From: Phytophthora quininea
Taxonomy: Eukaryota > Oomycota > Peronosporomycetes > Peronosporales > Peronosporaceae
Direction: 5' to 3'
Length of the DNA stretch: 64,000 bases
Assembly: GCA_011947345.1 (NCBI GenBank)
Contig: JAAVTG010000275.1
Coordinates: 124,001 to 188,000 of the forward strand
The position numbers and the translations under genes were made by a program. The notes beneath the pieces are model-generated. The model was not told where the DNA came from. It saw nothing but the letters and a program-made list of their open reading frames with translations, and searched no databases. This document shows positions 20,230 through 31,905 of this stretch, one piece after another (position 1 is the first letter of the stretch; each line of letters begins with the position of its first letter).

Positions 20230-21714
20230 CACAACAGTGAGTTTCTGATCCAACAGAGCGTGCGTAGGCTAACCTCACGTACATTTCCATGCGTAAGCTA
20301 GTGCCCTTTAGGGTTTTCTGGCAATTCAATACATTTCCTGTGCAATGCCCCTTTGAACTTTCCCAACTCTGCCCATTTTACATCAAATCCCATCGACTTT
20401 CAAAATGCCCTGTTTGAGCATGCCTGGAAATGCGTGCTGGTCGACGAAAAAGTCCATGGGGTTTACGGCTTTCGCAGGCCATTCAGCGGCCGTCAACAGA
20501 CTGGCGCGGCCTTCGTGAGTCTACTATATTTTATTTTATCGTCGGTGACTATCGGTAGCCTCATGATGGGGTCTGGGCTGGGCCTGGGCGCTAGAAACTC
20601 CGCATGGTTTGCTCAAAAGGCCAGCTGTGTACGATCGTCTGGATTCACGCCATCGTTCCGGAGCGGGATAGCGTTCGAGCTGGGCAGTATACTAACCCCT
20701 TCAGAGAGCGAGCCGAGAGTTTTTCGGGCATCAAATCCCGAGTGCCATCGCAGCCTGTTTTCCTGCCTCTCTATCTCGAGATCGGAGCCGTGCAGCGGAC
20801 TCGATCATTAGCGTTCGTGTATCAGGATTACCACTCATTCAAGTAGACACCGTTCGTCCCGTCATACGGCTCGCCGCAAGCTGCCCCTCTATATTCCCCC
20901 TCCATACGAATATATGCTTTATAAGAATAATTGGTGGTGACCATTCCATACAAACCCTATACATTATTCCCCATCTCCCCTCTATAGGCATAAAATTCCT
21001 CACAGAGGGTGCTTAACTATGGGAGATTTACAGTGTTGAAAAGTTAGGTTATCCGCCAGGAGACATTCGCTTGTTTTCGATTCAGCTCTTCATCGGAGAA
21101 CGGGATAAACGTGCTAATATACTGGAGATCCTTCTTGATATCTGCCGTTGTGAGCTGTCCAAACAGCGAGCGCCAGCCCCCACGCTTTCGTCTTCTGTAA
21201 GCTCGTCGGGCACTACTCACTCGCATGCCATTCTCCGAGTGTACCAGTCATTCAGTACATTCCATGGTAGTACCAGCCATTTGGTACCCCTCTTATTGGA
21301 ATGCCCCCTGAGTCAGAATGCCGTCGGTCAGGGCCTGATCGATGATATTCTTATAGAGGGGTTTGCATGTACATGTTGCTTCGGTTTACGCTTGTAAGCT
21401 GTTGATGCTGCCACGGAGGGATCAAAGCTCTCGACACCACCACCACCAGTGCCAGTGGCAGTGGCACTGGTGTTGGTGTTGGTGATGGTGGTGTCGACGT
21501 TGTTGTCGTCCAGAAATGCAAGAAAGGTTATTGTGCCGATTTATTTCACGGTAGAAGCGGTTGCTTCGGCCTCTACGGAGCTCAGGACAAGGGGTCTTGG
21601 TGTTGTGGTGGTGGTGGTGTCGAAATATCAAACAAATAGTGTGGTGTTGTGCTGTATGGAGAGCTAATATCGGTTCGATTGTGGCGGATTATAATGTTCA
21701 CGGCTCCTACGACT
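20230..21714. other. Intergenic, AT-richer, no supported gene
   Basis: There are several short frames on both strands, including 21044-21226 minus (LFGQLTTADIKKDLQYI), that cannot be assigned. A (CAC)n/(GTG)n low-complexity stretch with dyad symmetry lies at 21435-21495, and near 21238-21290 GTACCAGTCATTCAGTAC and GTACCAGCCATTTGGTAC form two related inverted motifs. Confidence 0.4.
21435..21495. repeat. CAC/GTG low-complexity stretch with dyad symmetry
   Basis: CCAGTGCCA and TGGCACTGG flank a short GT-rich centre, with CAC triplets on the left and GTG triplets on the right. The two sides could pair as an imperfect hairpin. Confidence 0.5.
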
Positions 21715-22781
21715 CTATTGCGACCGGTTGACAGTGCAAAACGTTTCCGAGAGTCGTTGCAACGTGTTCAAAACACTCTCCGGCGAGCTTTGCCCTTCGA
21801 TCGACGCAACGCCGCGGACTAAATCCACTTCAGAAGTGATGCGGATTGACGACGGACTGGCAGCCTCGAACTCGAATTGTTGCAGCACTGGGCAAACAAT
21901 CGAACAGCTCGATGCGCTATCTCCTTCCTTGGGGACGAATTCTAGGCGGAGGTCGCCGGAGACGTTGATGATGCTGTGGCCACCGGCTTCCATCCGTTCG
22001 TAAGACTTCATGGCAAACTCAAAGACTCGGAACTGTTGGCGATACCAGAGCCAATGGAACTTGATCGACGCCATCGAGTCGAACTCTTCGCGCTGCAGGT
22101 CGAGCAGCAGCTGCAGACCCGGCAAGCATCCGTACTTGCGCTGGTAGAACGTGGCGTCCGGAAGCTGCTGGTGCTCCACTTGGATCCCAAGTGCGTAGTA
22201 GAAGTCTCCGATCGCCTCAATGGGGTCGATCTGCTGGTGTTGCTGGATGCGCTTGGCCTTGTAAGCCTTGAGTTGGCCAATTTGGTGTCTCAACTTGTAG
22301 ATCTCGTCTACGACCGGCGGTCGAACCGGTTGAGTGGGCTGCTGGCTGGTGGTGGGGAAGTGCTTACGAATCTGCATTTTGGCTGCCTCCGGGATGACCA
22401 TTTTGGTGGTGGTAGCGGTGGTGGGCTGAGGTTGTTTGCCGTTGCTCGTCTGTCTCGTCGGCTTCTTGAGCTTGATCCGACACGCGTTCAAGGCCATGGC
22501 CAGGGCTTCAGCTTGCTGAGGATTCAACGACGACGAGATCCGAAGAGGTCCGGCCGACATGAAATCCCGTTGACGCTTCCGGTTGTTGAGCTGGGTGTCG
22601 GTTGCCATCTTGGGTGGTGGTGAATGGCACGCTTCCTTGGCCTGCATGTTGGTAAGGGGGACGTGTATCCGCCGTAGTCTTTGGTTGATGTCGACGCTTG
22701 TTCGGCAGTTAGAGACAAGAGCAGGAGCTTGTCATTACTCGGTGCCGTCGGTTCTTGGAGTGACGGCGATACTATGGCCAT
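21715..22781 (-). pseudogene. bZIP-like protein B (Cys-type family), N-terminal frame break
   Basis: The family start is ATG 22781 (MAIVSPSLQEPTAPSND, then KLLLLSLTAEQ and YTSPLP). The frame then slips by one base near 22650, and the rest reads from ATG 22647 (MQAKEACHSPPPKMATD) for 310 residues to TGA 21715. Of the first basic region only NNRKRQRDF remains; the second is replaced by Gln/Pro/Thr-rich sequence. The helix IYKLRHQIGQLKAYKAK and the conserved C-terminal domain follow (IGDFYYALGIQ, YGCLPGLQLLLDLQREEFDS, FHWLWYRQQFRVFEFAM, RITSEVDLVRG, LSETFC). If translation starts at 22647, a 310-residue protein without a usable basic region could still be made. GTTCATTCGTCAAACC, 30-50 bases before 22781, is initiator-like. 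Confidence 0.65.
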
Positions 22782-22859
22782 TACTTTTTCGACTAAAGCC
22801 ACTTGGTAGTGACTCTGCGGTTTGACGAATGAACGTGCAGCGGGTGTGGTCGAACACAA

Positions 22860-24915
22860 AAAGACTTGACTGCGTGGCGTCCCATTGTTGCTGGGTACTC
22901 ATATACATACTGTATGTTGGAAGCTTGAGTCCATGCCGATCCCATGATCGTGCTTGCAATGGGCAAGGCACACCAACAGCGATAGCCTGATCATGGGGCG
23001 ACCTGTTCTTCATCAACAAGCTGAAGTCGAGCACCACTTTTCTACGAGAAAGTACGGTTAGTAAAGTAGCCCGATCTGAACTGGTATCCCGTTAGCCTGC
23101 GATCTGTAGGGAGAAACTGCATTCCCACGGCTGAGAAAGACTCGTTTTGACGGCTAGAAGTATGTTTTTCCTACAGGTTGGCTGGCTGCCTTCGAATGAA
23201 CAGATAGAGCTGTCCATCTTAGCAAGAAGTCCTGTCGAGAAGACCCTCCGTTGCAAACAAGTTCATCCTCATGAAAGAATGCGCTGAATCAGAGGTTTGT
23301 TGGAGCCTGTTTTTCCTGCCATATCTTCGGATCGGTAACTCAACTCGATTTGTGCTCTCCGAATGCTCCTGAAGACTCTTCAAGCCTCTACATCACGTGT
23401 CGCTGCATGAATCAAAGTCTGTCATCGCCGTTCAAGCTGGTACGTAGGGTTTTGTTTGAACGATAGAACCAGTGTGGCGCCTGGACAGTGAACGAACGCA
23501 CTATACAGTCTTGATAGGAAACTTTCGAGGATACAAACGCTTCCTGCAGGACCAGTGTGCGCGACTGAGCCGGTTTTCCTCATTTTGCTTCTGCTTTCTG
23601 ATCATGTGCACGCCATGAGGAATGCGAGAGCGTTGTGCATGCAACGCTCTCCTTTCAAACAGCCAAGTCGAGGCGACGATCGCTGCCCCAAGCACTGCCG
23701 ATCTCGTGCTTCACTGGGAAAGCAGCTGGTTGAGTTGTCTTCTGCGCTTGATTGCGGGAGCCAGCCTCAAATCCCAAGCCATCATCACCGTCTATGATAG
23801 AATAAACATCGATGGAGGCAGGAAGCCGTATTCCGAGCGAAAGCAGAACGAAGCAACCTGCCCGTATCTAACACGTTGTTCCGGTACAGTTCTGCACTAG
23901 TATCCGAATAGCTTTGGCCGACCGGATTTGGCACGAACTCCTGCTTTCGTCTTCAAAAGCAACGTCAGCTACGCTACTTATGCACGCCTAGAATACTTAG
24001 TCACTCGTTATTGTACAGTGAGACCCGCAGCAAGGAAGCTAGAAGGCGGCGGAAAACGCAAAGAGCGTCCATGCCTCCAACTAACCGAAGCCCCCCACCT
24101 CAGTCGAAGAAGGTGTTCGTATTTCAGGGACTAAACTTTAATACCGGTATTATCTGTCGCCTTCTGCACGACAGAGAAGGCATTGTCTTCTGCGGAAGTG
24201 TGTTACATGACGTACAGGTACTTTCCATTGTCTTGTTGAAATCCCCACAGAGATCAAACAGCTGAATTCCTCAAAACATCGGTCCATTTTTCACAAAACA
24301 GACAGTTCCTGGAGAAGCAGAGAGTTTAACGTACGATTACGGAGGCCATAGCGTATTCTTCTCCAGCTAACCGACTGTTGTAGGGAGAAGGCAGTCTATT
24401 GTTGAAGTCTCTCTCGTTTGACAAGTTTACTCTCTTTCAGCTTGTCGTCCCGACGGTAGATCATAAACGGATGGAATAAGGGATTCATCTCTCACATCAA
24501 CTCTGGCCGTTCCTTTCTTACCAATGCCGATCATTCATACTCTTTTTTTTCTCCACGTGCCCTGTTTCGTTCTCTCGTGGTGGAGCTCTCTTAGCTTCAG
24601 TACATGTAGCTCGTCTTCTGGTCGTACCAGCGGTCTAGACATCTTTGCCAGAACTGGTGTTTAGCAGCAGTCCCAAACAGTGTGTCTGAGGGATTCTTTC
24701 CGTCACTGTCTGCAGCTCCGGACGCGCTGTTCCTGGCTATTGCCTACAGCACTTTTTCCGTTTGGTTTGGGTGCCTGTAGCAGCCAAGGCCTCAACAGTA
24801 GAATGACCCATTCAAATTCCAAATGGCGTGATCCAAGCCGTTAGAGTAAGCATGGAGAAAACAACAACGCAAAAGCTCTTGCAATAAAAGAATTTTGTTT
24901 TCGGCGCACTACGTC
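22860..24915. other. Intergenic, about 2 kb without supported genes
   Basis: Short frames on both strands show no signal peptides, motifs or paralogy with the rest of the window. Nothing further could be recognised. Confidence 0.4.
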
Positions 24916-26117
24916 TTAACTGCGGTTCGAGATGCGAAAGCCTTCCGAGAGGCACTGCAGCGTGCTCAGAACCTGCTCCGGGTCGCGTTGGTCGCGGATA
25001 GCAACGACGCCGCTCACAAAGTCCACTTCGGAAGTGATCCGTCGGATCGTTTGGCCGCCAGCTTCGACCTCGAACTGCTGCATCACCGGACACGCGATGG
25101 TGCCGTAGCCAGCTTTCTTGCCTCCGCGCTTCTTCACGTCCGCGTACACGTCGAGCTGTAGCTCGCCACAGACTTTAATGACCACGTGCTCGCCAACATC
25201 CACGCGTTGGAACGAAGTGATGGCCAAGTCAAACACTCGGAACTGCGAGCGGTACCAGAGCCAGTGGAACTTGAGGGATTCGATCGAATCGAACTCCTCT
25301 CTCTGCAGATCTAGAAGCATTTCCAGCGCCGGCGAGTAGCCGTGAGATCGCTGGTAGCTCTCAATTTCTGGCAACTGCTGTCTGGCATCAACTCCCAGAC
25401 CATAGTAAAAGTCTCCGATGGTCTGTAGAGGGTCTTTCTGTAGGGGCCGTGTCATCAGTTGCTGCTTGTACTGCTGCAGCTGATCGATCTGCATCTTCAG
25501 CGTGTTAACTGCACTCGCCGTCTCTGGCTGCTGCTCGCGCTCTCGTTGGCGCTTGCGGTAGTTGGCCTGATTGACACGGCACTGCTGTCGTCGTCGCTCC
25601 TTCTTGAGCTCTTCTGTCGTCATCTTGTGGGTTTCTTGAGGCTCTTCCTCCACCCTGGCGAGCTGTTTGGCCTTGTGGCTACGAGACCGAGACGCCGCGT
25701 AGTTGCAGGCGTCTAGCGCCATCTTGAGCGCCGCTGCCTGGTCGGCATTCAAGCTCGGCGAGAGCTTCAAAGTGCCGGCCGATGCGTACTCGCGCTGGCG
25801 CTTGCGGTAGTTGGCCTGGTTAATGCGGCACTGCTCTCGGCGGCGCGCCTTCTTCATCTCCTCGGTCACCTCCTCGGTCTCTTTGGACGGGGTGAGAACC
25901 GCATTCTCTTGTTCGGGGAGGTGGTGGCCATGTAGGCCGGTGGTGACACGTATCCACCACCACCAGTCGACCGCTCCGCCATGGCCGACAGCAGCCACAG
26001 TCTCTGGGCGTCGTCGTCCACCAGCTTGAGACCTGCCTGCATGGACGACAGCGACGGCAGCCTGAGCGACGACTGGGTCTGGACGGGGTGGATGGCGCTC
26101 AGCCTGGACGACGGCAT
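24916..26117 (-). pseudogene. bZIP transcription factor C (Cys-type, tandem basic regions), one frame break
   Basis: The family N terminus starts at ATG 26117 (MPSSRLSAIHPVQTQSS, RLWLLSAMAERS, YVSPPAYMATTSPNK) and loses frame by one base near 25915. Downstream, in the other frame, come two complete basic regions about 100 residues apart: RRREQCRINQANYRKRQRE and RRRQQCRVNQANYRKRQRE. Aligning R+8 and R+10 puts Cys at the position of the invariant bZIP Asn, the oomycete-specific variant. A leucine-rich helix (VNTLKMQIDQLQQYKQQL) and the shared C-terminal domain follow (IGDFYYGLGVD, MLLDLQREEFDS, FHWLWYRSQFRVFDLA, RITSEVDFVSG, LSEGFRIS). Likely a nuclear DNA-binding regulator if the single break is an error or is bypassed; otherwise a recent pseudogene. 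Confidence 0.7.
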
Positions 26118-27035
26118 CTCGACGGCGGTGGTGGTCGAGCAGAAATCCAGTCTGCAGTGTGAGACTCCCTTTTTTTTGCGAATGGCCAGTGGGCACACTT
26201 ATCTCTCACTCTGACGACGTCTGCCGCCGCCTCTATGATCAATGTCTTGCACGCGATCGAGGGCTGCAAGTGATTGTTGGAGGGTGAGTTGGATTTGCAA
26301 GCCTGTGGGTCTCTGCAGACCAGTATGGCGCCGCCAACTGTGAGTCCAGGCACCATCAAATCTGGTGATCACTGTTCTCGTCCGGTTTTCGGCTGCACAA
26401 CACACAGCGCACACCCTTCCCACAGTGGCGTCGCAGCCTCAAAGCCCAGACCAAAGTCACACACCACCACTACCCCGTAATCCCAGCATTCAACTCTCGT
26501 CGACGAAATACATACACTGTACTCTAGTTGTTGGTAAGTTGCAGCATATCTCGAGGACTTTTGCCTGCAGGACATGTCTGTACATGTACAGTAGCAGTCG
26601 TCGCTGCTGGAGTCATGCCTGCTTCCATGGGGCCAACGTCGCAGTGGATAGGCCGTGTCCCCGTGATCCGTTGCCAACGTTTGGTCACAACTTAGCAAAG
26701 TTTCAAGGCCACAATTGCGTTCGTCGTGGCTTCCCCTGCTGGTGTCGGAGTGTTGCCTACCGTCCTCGATGATCACATGCTCACCCCTCTGGTGGTCGAC
26801 AAGGTTGCGTGTACGATTGTATCACAGCGTTGCTGGCAGCTGTCGTCCTCAGCGCAACTGCAGTTACCACGTGGAGATCATCTACAAGTTCTTGCAGATA
26901 CTTAAGTTTTGCATCATGATCACCTCCTTACCTTTCTGCTTGGAAGATGCTCGCACCCTGACGTGGCGAAGTGATCGACCAGCTTCAAGATGTGGCTAAA
27001 ACGTTACTGTTGTTGTCATTCCTCGACCTTCCTGG
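26118..27035. other. Intergenic between bZIP C and the mannosidase relic
   Basis: Divergent 5' flanks of the two genes. Open frames at 26365-26772 and antisense carry no recognisable motif. CTGTACATGTACAG near 26578 is a perfect 14-base palindrome. Confidence 0.4.
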
Positions 27036-28894
27036 ATGGCCATGCGATCTCTGCTCGCTCTGCTGTTGATCTGGACGACGTTCCTCGCTGCTCACGCTGT
27101 CTGCGATCAACAAGTGGGTCCCTCCAGTCGACGGCCTCTACAACACCTCGAGTCGAGTCGACCCTTCCAAGCTCAATGTCCATCACATCGCGCACTCCCA
27201 CGACGATACAGACTGGTTGCTGGGTATCGACCAGTACTACGTCCAACAAGTGCAGTACATCCGCCGTCGAGGAGCTTGCACAATTCCGGACCGCCAGTTC
27301 ATGTTCGTAGAGCAGTCTTTCTTCTTCCAGCGGTGGTGGCACCAACAAGGCTCCGAGACTCGACGAGTCGTCAAGCAGCTTGTGAAGGAAGGAAGACTGG
27401 TGCATGCCCGACGAAGCCACAGCGCACTACATCAACATGGTCGACCAGACCGTGTACGGCCACCAACTGCTGTTGGACGAGTTCGGTATCACTTCTAGAA
27501 TCGGGTGGCAGATCGATCGGTTTGGACACTCGGCGACACAGGGCTACGAGATCCAGAACGACCCAGAATTGCACGACTTTAATGAGTGTGACGAAGCAAG
27601 GCAGTTTGTCACGAATGCGCAGCTGCGAGGAGCAGCGACAAAAGGAGCCATGTCTTCATCTCGATGGGCTGTGACCACTCGCTGCGCTGGTTCAAGAACA
27701 TGATAAGCTCATTCACTACTACACGGATGTAAAGAAGAAGGAAGGACTTACGTGAAGCGTCAAGACCGACGATTTCTTCCCGTTCGGGACGGAACCACCA
27801 AGGACGCGTATTGTCGGGCTTCTTCACGAGTCGACCGACGCTGAAGAGGTTCGCTCGAGTGGCCAACATTTCGATGCAGCAGATCCGACAGCTGAGTGTG
27901 GGGTGAAGACGATGTGGTAGTGCTGGAAAACGGGCTGGTTCTAGCGGAGATCGACAAGGCGATGGGATTTCTCTCCAAGTTGGTGAACAAGAAGAAAGGT
28001 ATTGAGGTTCCCTTATCTCTAGACGTTACTATCAACCATTCCAAGGAGGCCACGGCGCTCGTTCTGGTGCGTACGTCTTCCGACCCGACTCGAACAAGAT
28101 CCAGTGACAGGCACGGAATCCGGAGATGTGACTCTGGTCGATGTCTCTTTGGAGATTGGCCGCTGGGTGACGATGCTCGAGAACCGCGTAAACAGTGACC
28201 ACGAGTTCCTCTCTCTCTCTCTGGACGGTGGGGCCGGTGATTGTCCGGTTTGATGCGGGAAGCAGCATCTAGTCGGCTAGCACGCTGTTCACGGATTCGA
28301 ACGGACTCGAATTCATCGAGCGAGTTCGCAGCCACCGCGAGACGTGGAACTTGACGCTGCATGACGACCAAGAATTGGTCTCAGCGAACTACTTCCCCAT
28401 CACGACTGGCGCCTACACCAAGGACGCTAAACACCAACTCAATGTAGTGACGGACAGAGCGCAAGGTGCTGCGAGTTTGAAGGACGGACAGTTAAAAGTG
28501 ATGGTGCACTGGACGATGACGGGAGGTCGGTGGGGTAACCAGCAGCCCATGGCTGACAGTGAATGAGTTCCCATCTAATGTTGGCTTGACGACCATGGAA
28601 GAGCTGTCCAAACAGTGTCTGCTGGTGTGTCTGTCGTACTTGTACTCAGTTGACGAACACGCGACGCTATCACAACCAGCGACCGTCGACTTCTCAAAGC
28701 TGTTTCACCCGAGCAACTCGGTGGTGTCGGAGCTGACGGAGATGACATTGACGGGCACCAAGCCGACGGAGGAGACTCAGTCGAGCAGTTTGATGTGGAA
28801 AACAGTAAACGTTTCCCAAAGTTCTTCACCTCCGAGTATGTCCATGAAAGGAACCTCCGTAGTGCGGCAACTGATGGAAGTCTGTGCGATTTGA
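27036..28894 (+). pseudogene. Lysosomal alpha-mannosidase (GH38), decayed
   Basis: ATG 27036 starts MAMRSLLALLLIWTTFLAAH, a secretion signal. Pieces in at least five frames then follow in GH38 order: LNVHHIAHSHDDTDWLLGI and DQYYVQQVQYI; FMFVEQSFFFQRWW; DEATAHYINMVDQTVYGHQ; GITSRIGWQIDRFGHSATQG (nucleophile region, normally IDPFGHSATQ); later LFTDSNGLEFIERVRSH, NLTLHDDQELVSANYFPITT, DRAQGAASLKDGQLKVMVHW; and near the end ATVDFSKLFHPSNSVVSEL. Stops, shifts and deletions are numerous, and total length is about 1.9 kb against about 3 kb for functional members. The live enzyme would trim mannose from glycoproteins in acidic compartments or outside the cell. This copy cannot make it. Confidence 0.85.
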
Positions 28895-29378
28895 GTGTGC
28901 TTCAGGACTCTCGCCACTGCAAAGAAGTTCGACGAGGACATAACTTCGCTGCTAGATGGCGATCTTTAGCTCGCACAGAAGCTAGAAGCGTTCTGCCCTT
29001 GGAGTACGCTGCAGCTAGCAATGCGCTGCTGCTGGCGTGCAGGCCTTGAGAGCTCATCGAGAACCTTCATCTCGATTCGTTTTTACGTTCGGTTTTATCC
29101 AACTTTCTGTTAGCTTGCGATGCGTAGACAAGATAAGTACATGTATTCGTCACAGTGATTTGGGAGCCTTGCTCTACCACATTTCCAGATGGATAGACGC
29201 CAAACAGCCGGTCATTTAGAGCGACCTGACGCAACGAAAGGCGTCGTGACGAGGATATGAACTTGCGTGGACCAGCGCGTACGCCACCTTTGATCACGGC
29301 AACGTCATGCACTAGTTGGCGGGCAGGAAGGTAAAATGACATGGACAAATATGAAGCCTTTATTGCTTGATTACCTAC
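28895..29378. other. Intergenic, no supported gene
   Basis: 3' flanks of the convergent mannosidase relic and bZIP D; no motif-bearing frame seen. Confidence 0.4.
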
Positions 29379-30536
29379 CTACCTAGACTCTCGGTTGGAG
29401 ATGCAAAAGGCTTCTGAAAGGTGGTGAAGCGCAGTCAGCGCCCTCTGCGGGCGGCTGTAATGGGGAATCGCTGCAATACCAGCTAGGAGATCCACCTCGG
29501 AGGTAATGCGGCGCATACCTTGGTCGCCTTTCTCGAACTCGAACTGGTGCAGAACGGGGCACACAACCGAGCCGTGGCCCGCCTTGCCGTTCGCGTAGAT
29601 GTCTAAACGGAGCTCGCCTGTGACTTTGACGAGCGTGTGCTCGCTCAGCTCGAACCGTTTGCAAGTCTTGATGGAGAACTGGAAGGCTCGGAACTGCGTC
29701 CGGTACCACCGCCAGTGCAGCTTCAAAGACTCGATCGAGTCGAACTCCTCTCGCTGCAAGTCGGCGAGTAGTTGCAATCCTGGCGAGCAGCCGTAGGTTT
29801 GCTGATACCGTTGCACATCGGCCAAGCAGAACGGTTGCTGCTCTACTGGGAGTCCCAGACCATGGTAGAAGTCGCTGATGGCCTTGAGAGAGTTGGTTTT
29901 GGCGATCTGTCCTCCGGACTTGGCCTTGAAGCTCTCTAGTCGCTGGATATCCCTCTCTAGTGCGTCGATCTCTCCAATAAGCACCGGCTTGTTCTCCCGC
30001 TGACGCTTTCTATAGTTGGCCTGGTTGATTCGGCACTGCTCACGTCGTCGAGCTTTCTTCACGTCTTCAGTGATCAAGTCCCTCTCGGTCGGTGGTGGTG
30101 GCGGTGGTGGCGTCGACTCCGTCTTGACCTTCTTCTCGCGAGCCCGAGTGGCCGAATAGCTGCAGGCTTCGAGCGCCATCTTGAGCGCTGCGGCCTGCTC
30201 GGCATTCAGACTCGACGACAACTTGAGCGTTCCGGCGGACGCGTACATACGCTGACGCTTGCGGTAGTTGGCCTGGTTGATGCGGCACTGCTCACGTCGA
30301 CGGTTCTTCTTCCACTCGTCCATCATGAAGACCGTGTCCTTGGTCGGTGACGAGTGCTGCAGTTTGTCAGCTTTGGAGTTGGGCGACGGTGGTGACGAGT
30401 AACCCTCGACTTCTGCGACCTTTGCGAACGAGGTCGCTCGGTCCACAGTCATCGACAGCAGCCACAGCTTGGTGGCCGCTTGGTCGCGTTTGGTGATCGT
30501 GTTGGGGATCGCCGACAATCTTCCGACTTCCGCCAT
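29379..30536 (-). CDS. bZIP transcription factor D (Cys-type, tandem basic regions), intact
   Basis: ATG 30536 (MAEVGRLSAIPNTITKRD) opens an intact 385-residue protein; the frame continues upstream without family resemblance. In order: KLWLLSMTVDR block, Ser/Pro-rich YSSPPSPNSKADKLQHSSP, first basic region NRRREQCRINQANYRKRQRM, linker with KLSSSLNAEQAAALKMALEA, a Pro run, second basic region RRREQCRINQANYRKRQRE, short heptad helix (IDALERDIQRLESFKAK), then the family C-terminal domain (ISDFYHGLGLP, YGCSPGLQLLADLQREEFDS, LHWRWYRTQFRAFQFS, RITSEVDLLAGIAAI, LSEAFCISN). Cys occupies the position of the invariant Asn, a variant reported for oomycete bZIPs. Two basic regions in one chain are unusual. 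It is the best model for the four-gene cluster. The role is presumably nuclear transcription control; targets are unknown. Confidence 0.85.
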   Translation of the reverse strand: MAEVGRLSAIPNTITKRDQAATKLWLLSMTVDRATSFAKVAEVEGYSSPPSPNSKADKLQHSSPTKDTVFMMDEWKKNRRREQCRINQANYRKRQRMYASAGTLKLSSSLNAEQAAALKMALEACSYSATRAREKKVKTESTPPPPPPPTERDLITEDVKKARRREQCRINQANYRKRQRENKPVLIGEIDALERDIQRLESFKAKSGGQIAKTNSLKAISDFYHGLGLPVEQQPFCLADVQRYQQTYGCSPGLQLLADLQREEFDSIESLKLHWRWYRTQFRAFQFSIKTCKRFELSEHTLVKVTGELRLDIYANGKAGHGSVVCPVLHQFEFEKGDQGMRRITSEVDLLAGIAAIPHYSRPQRALTALHHLSEAFCISNRESR

Positions 30537-31494
30537 TGGTGGTGGTGGTGGTGTGATGTTGTGTCGAACAAGCCGTTTTGAGAAATGGTGGCAAACTCGA
30601 CGCCTTGAGCTCCAAGAATGTGATCGGTGATTGCGCGGCTCATCAACAGCTCCTTTTCTGCCAAAACAGCATGCGCGCAGAGCGGTTTGCAACGCGCAGC
30701 CCATACCCAGTCCCATACAAGCCGTTATCGCATCTGTCCCTGTTCATGGTGATGATGGAGGCCTCTGATCTTTGTGATGTGCTACAAACCCTTGACGATC
30801 TCCTTTATCATGCTGACTGCATGTCCGTGATGCTTACGGGGACTCCGAGCAAACCCAACAGTCTAAAATTCAGACTCTGAATATCCATCCGATGGGCACA
30901 AATTTCTGAGTCGCACACTCAGTCACAGCCAAACCGTTTGGATAGGAAGAGATCCAGACCATCTGAGCTCCGCCGCTCGAAGGTGCTCTAGGTGGATAGA
31001 GAGAGACGAAGGTAGTCTATTTAACGCGTTGTTATTAATCTTCTTGACTAAGCTTCAGTCGATGAAGCATCTTTGGTCTTGGGCCGATTGGAAACGTACG
31101 AAAGTTTCCGGTCGGGAGCTTCGGGCATGCCTGAGATACATTCCTTGCGTCCTGCTCTGTGGTCTGTGCGCTTCTTTCCATGTATAAGCAGTTTCCCCAC
31201 ATACTCTTCACTTGATGTTGCGCCGTCCAACCTTCGTAGACTAGCACACCACATTCGTTGGGTGCTCGAGGTGGAGTAAGCCACTGAGAAATAACTATTT
31301 TGCATATCCTGGAACATCGGGCTGGCAAACAAGAAGTCAAGAACTTCTTGTAAACGCTAGCCCCAAACCAACGGCAAACTCTCGTCCCCAACGGCCATGT
31401 CGTTCATTGCTTCGATGCTACGTGTGGTTGCGATACAAACATCTTCTGCGGTGTTCTTGGGATTCCTTTCCTGTTTGTTTCTCTGAAGCACAAG
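30537..31494. other. Intergenic, 5' flank of bZIP D, no supported gene
   Basis: GGTGGTGGTGGT runs and an initiator-like CCATTTCTCAAAAC (minus strand, about 50 bases before ATG 30536) lie at the left end. Short frames further right are not supported. Confidence 0.35.
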
Positions 31495-31905
31495 ACACGA
31501 TAAAACTGCAGGCACTATATTCGATCTTCGTCCTTGTGTTTGGTGCCGCTACAAGCGAGGCCATTTTGCAACCAGAGATTGGTACCAGGTGTTAGGCATG
31601 AATTTGATCGATACTGAAGGCTGTTCTAGCGACAAATATGATGCCATGCCGTGCGTTGACCCGACGCGAAGTCATAATCAGTTACGAGCATGGTCAATAT
31701 TCATAGCTCTCCAGACAGAGCCCACAAGATCCTCGACTAGCCTATTGCCAAGCTCAATTTCACCCAGCCAAACAAACCTCTCAGCACAAACCAATGCAAC
31801 GTATGGTCGTCGCTCTTCACTCTTCTTCTGTGGCGTTCTTGGTCCGGGTGCGACGGCAGTTGACAGCTAGGGCAACGTCAGCTTTGCCTGATCAAACGTC
31901 AACCG
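31495..31905 (+). pseudogene. Pectate lyase (PL3) 5' relic, interrupted
   Basis: CTGCAGGCACTATATTCGAT near 31507 parallels the start of the PL3 copy at 32820 (ATG changed to CTG). About 300 bases later, at 31833-31900, sequence resembling its GAPVPDGSWPESTGNVSF codons reappears with substitutions. The material between is unrelated, suggesting an insertion. No reading frame survives. Confidence 0.35.

Noticed and set aside
20353..20811. 152-codon plus-strand frame with a hydrophobic middle
   Set aside because: Unsupported composition, no homolog in the window, overlapped by another open frame.
21435..21495. Possible CRISPR-like or satellite array in CAC/GTG repeats
   Set aside because: Triplet low complexity without spacers; eukaryotic genome; only dyad symmetry is worth noting.
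31035..31391. 118-codon minus-strand frame between bZIP D and the PL3 relics
   Set aside because: No motif, overlapped by other frames on both strands, and no paralog; nothing distinguishes it from chance.
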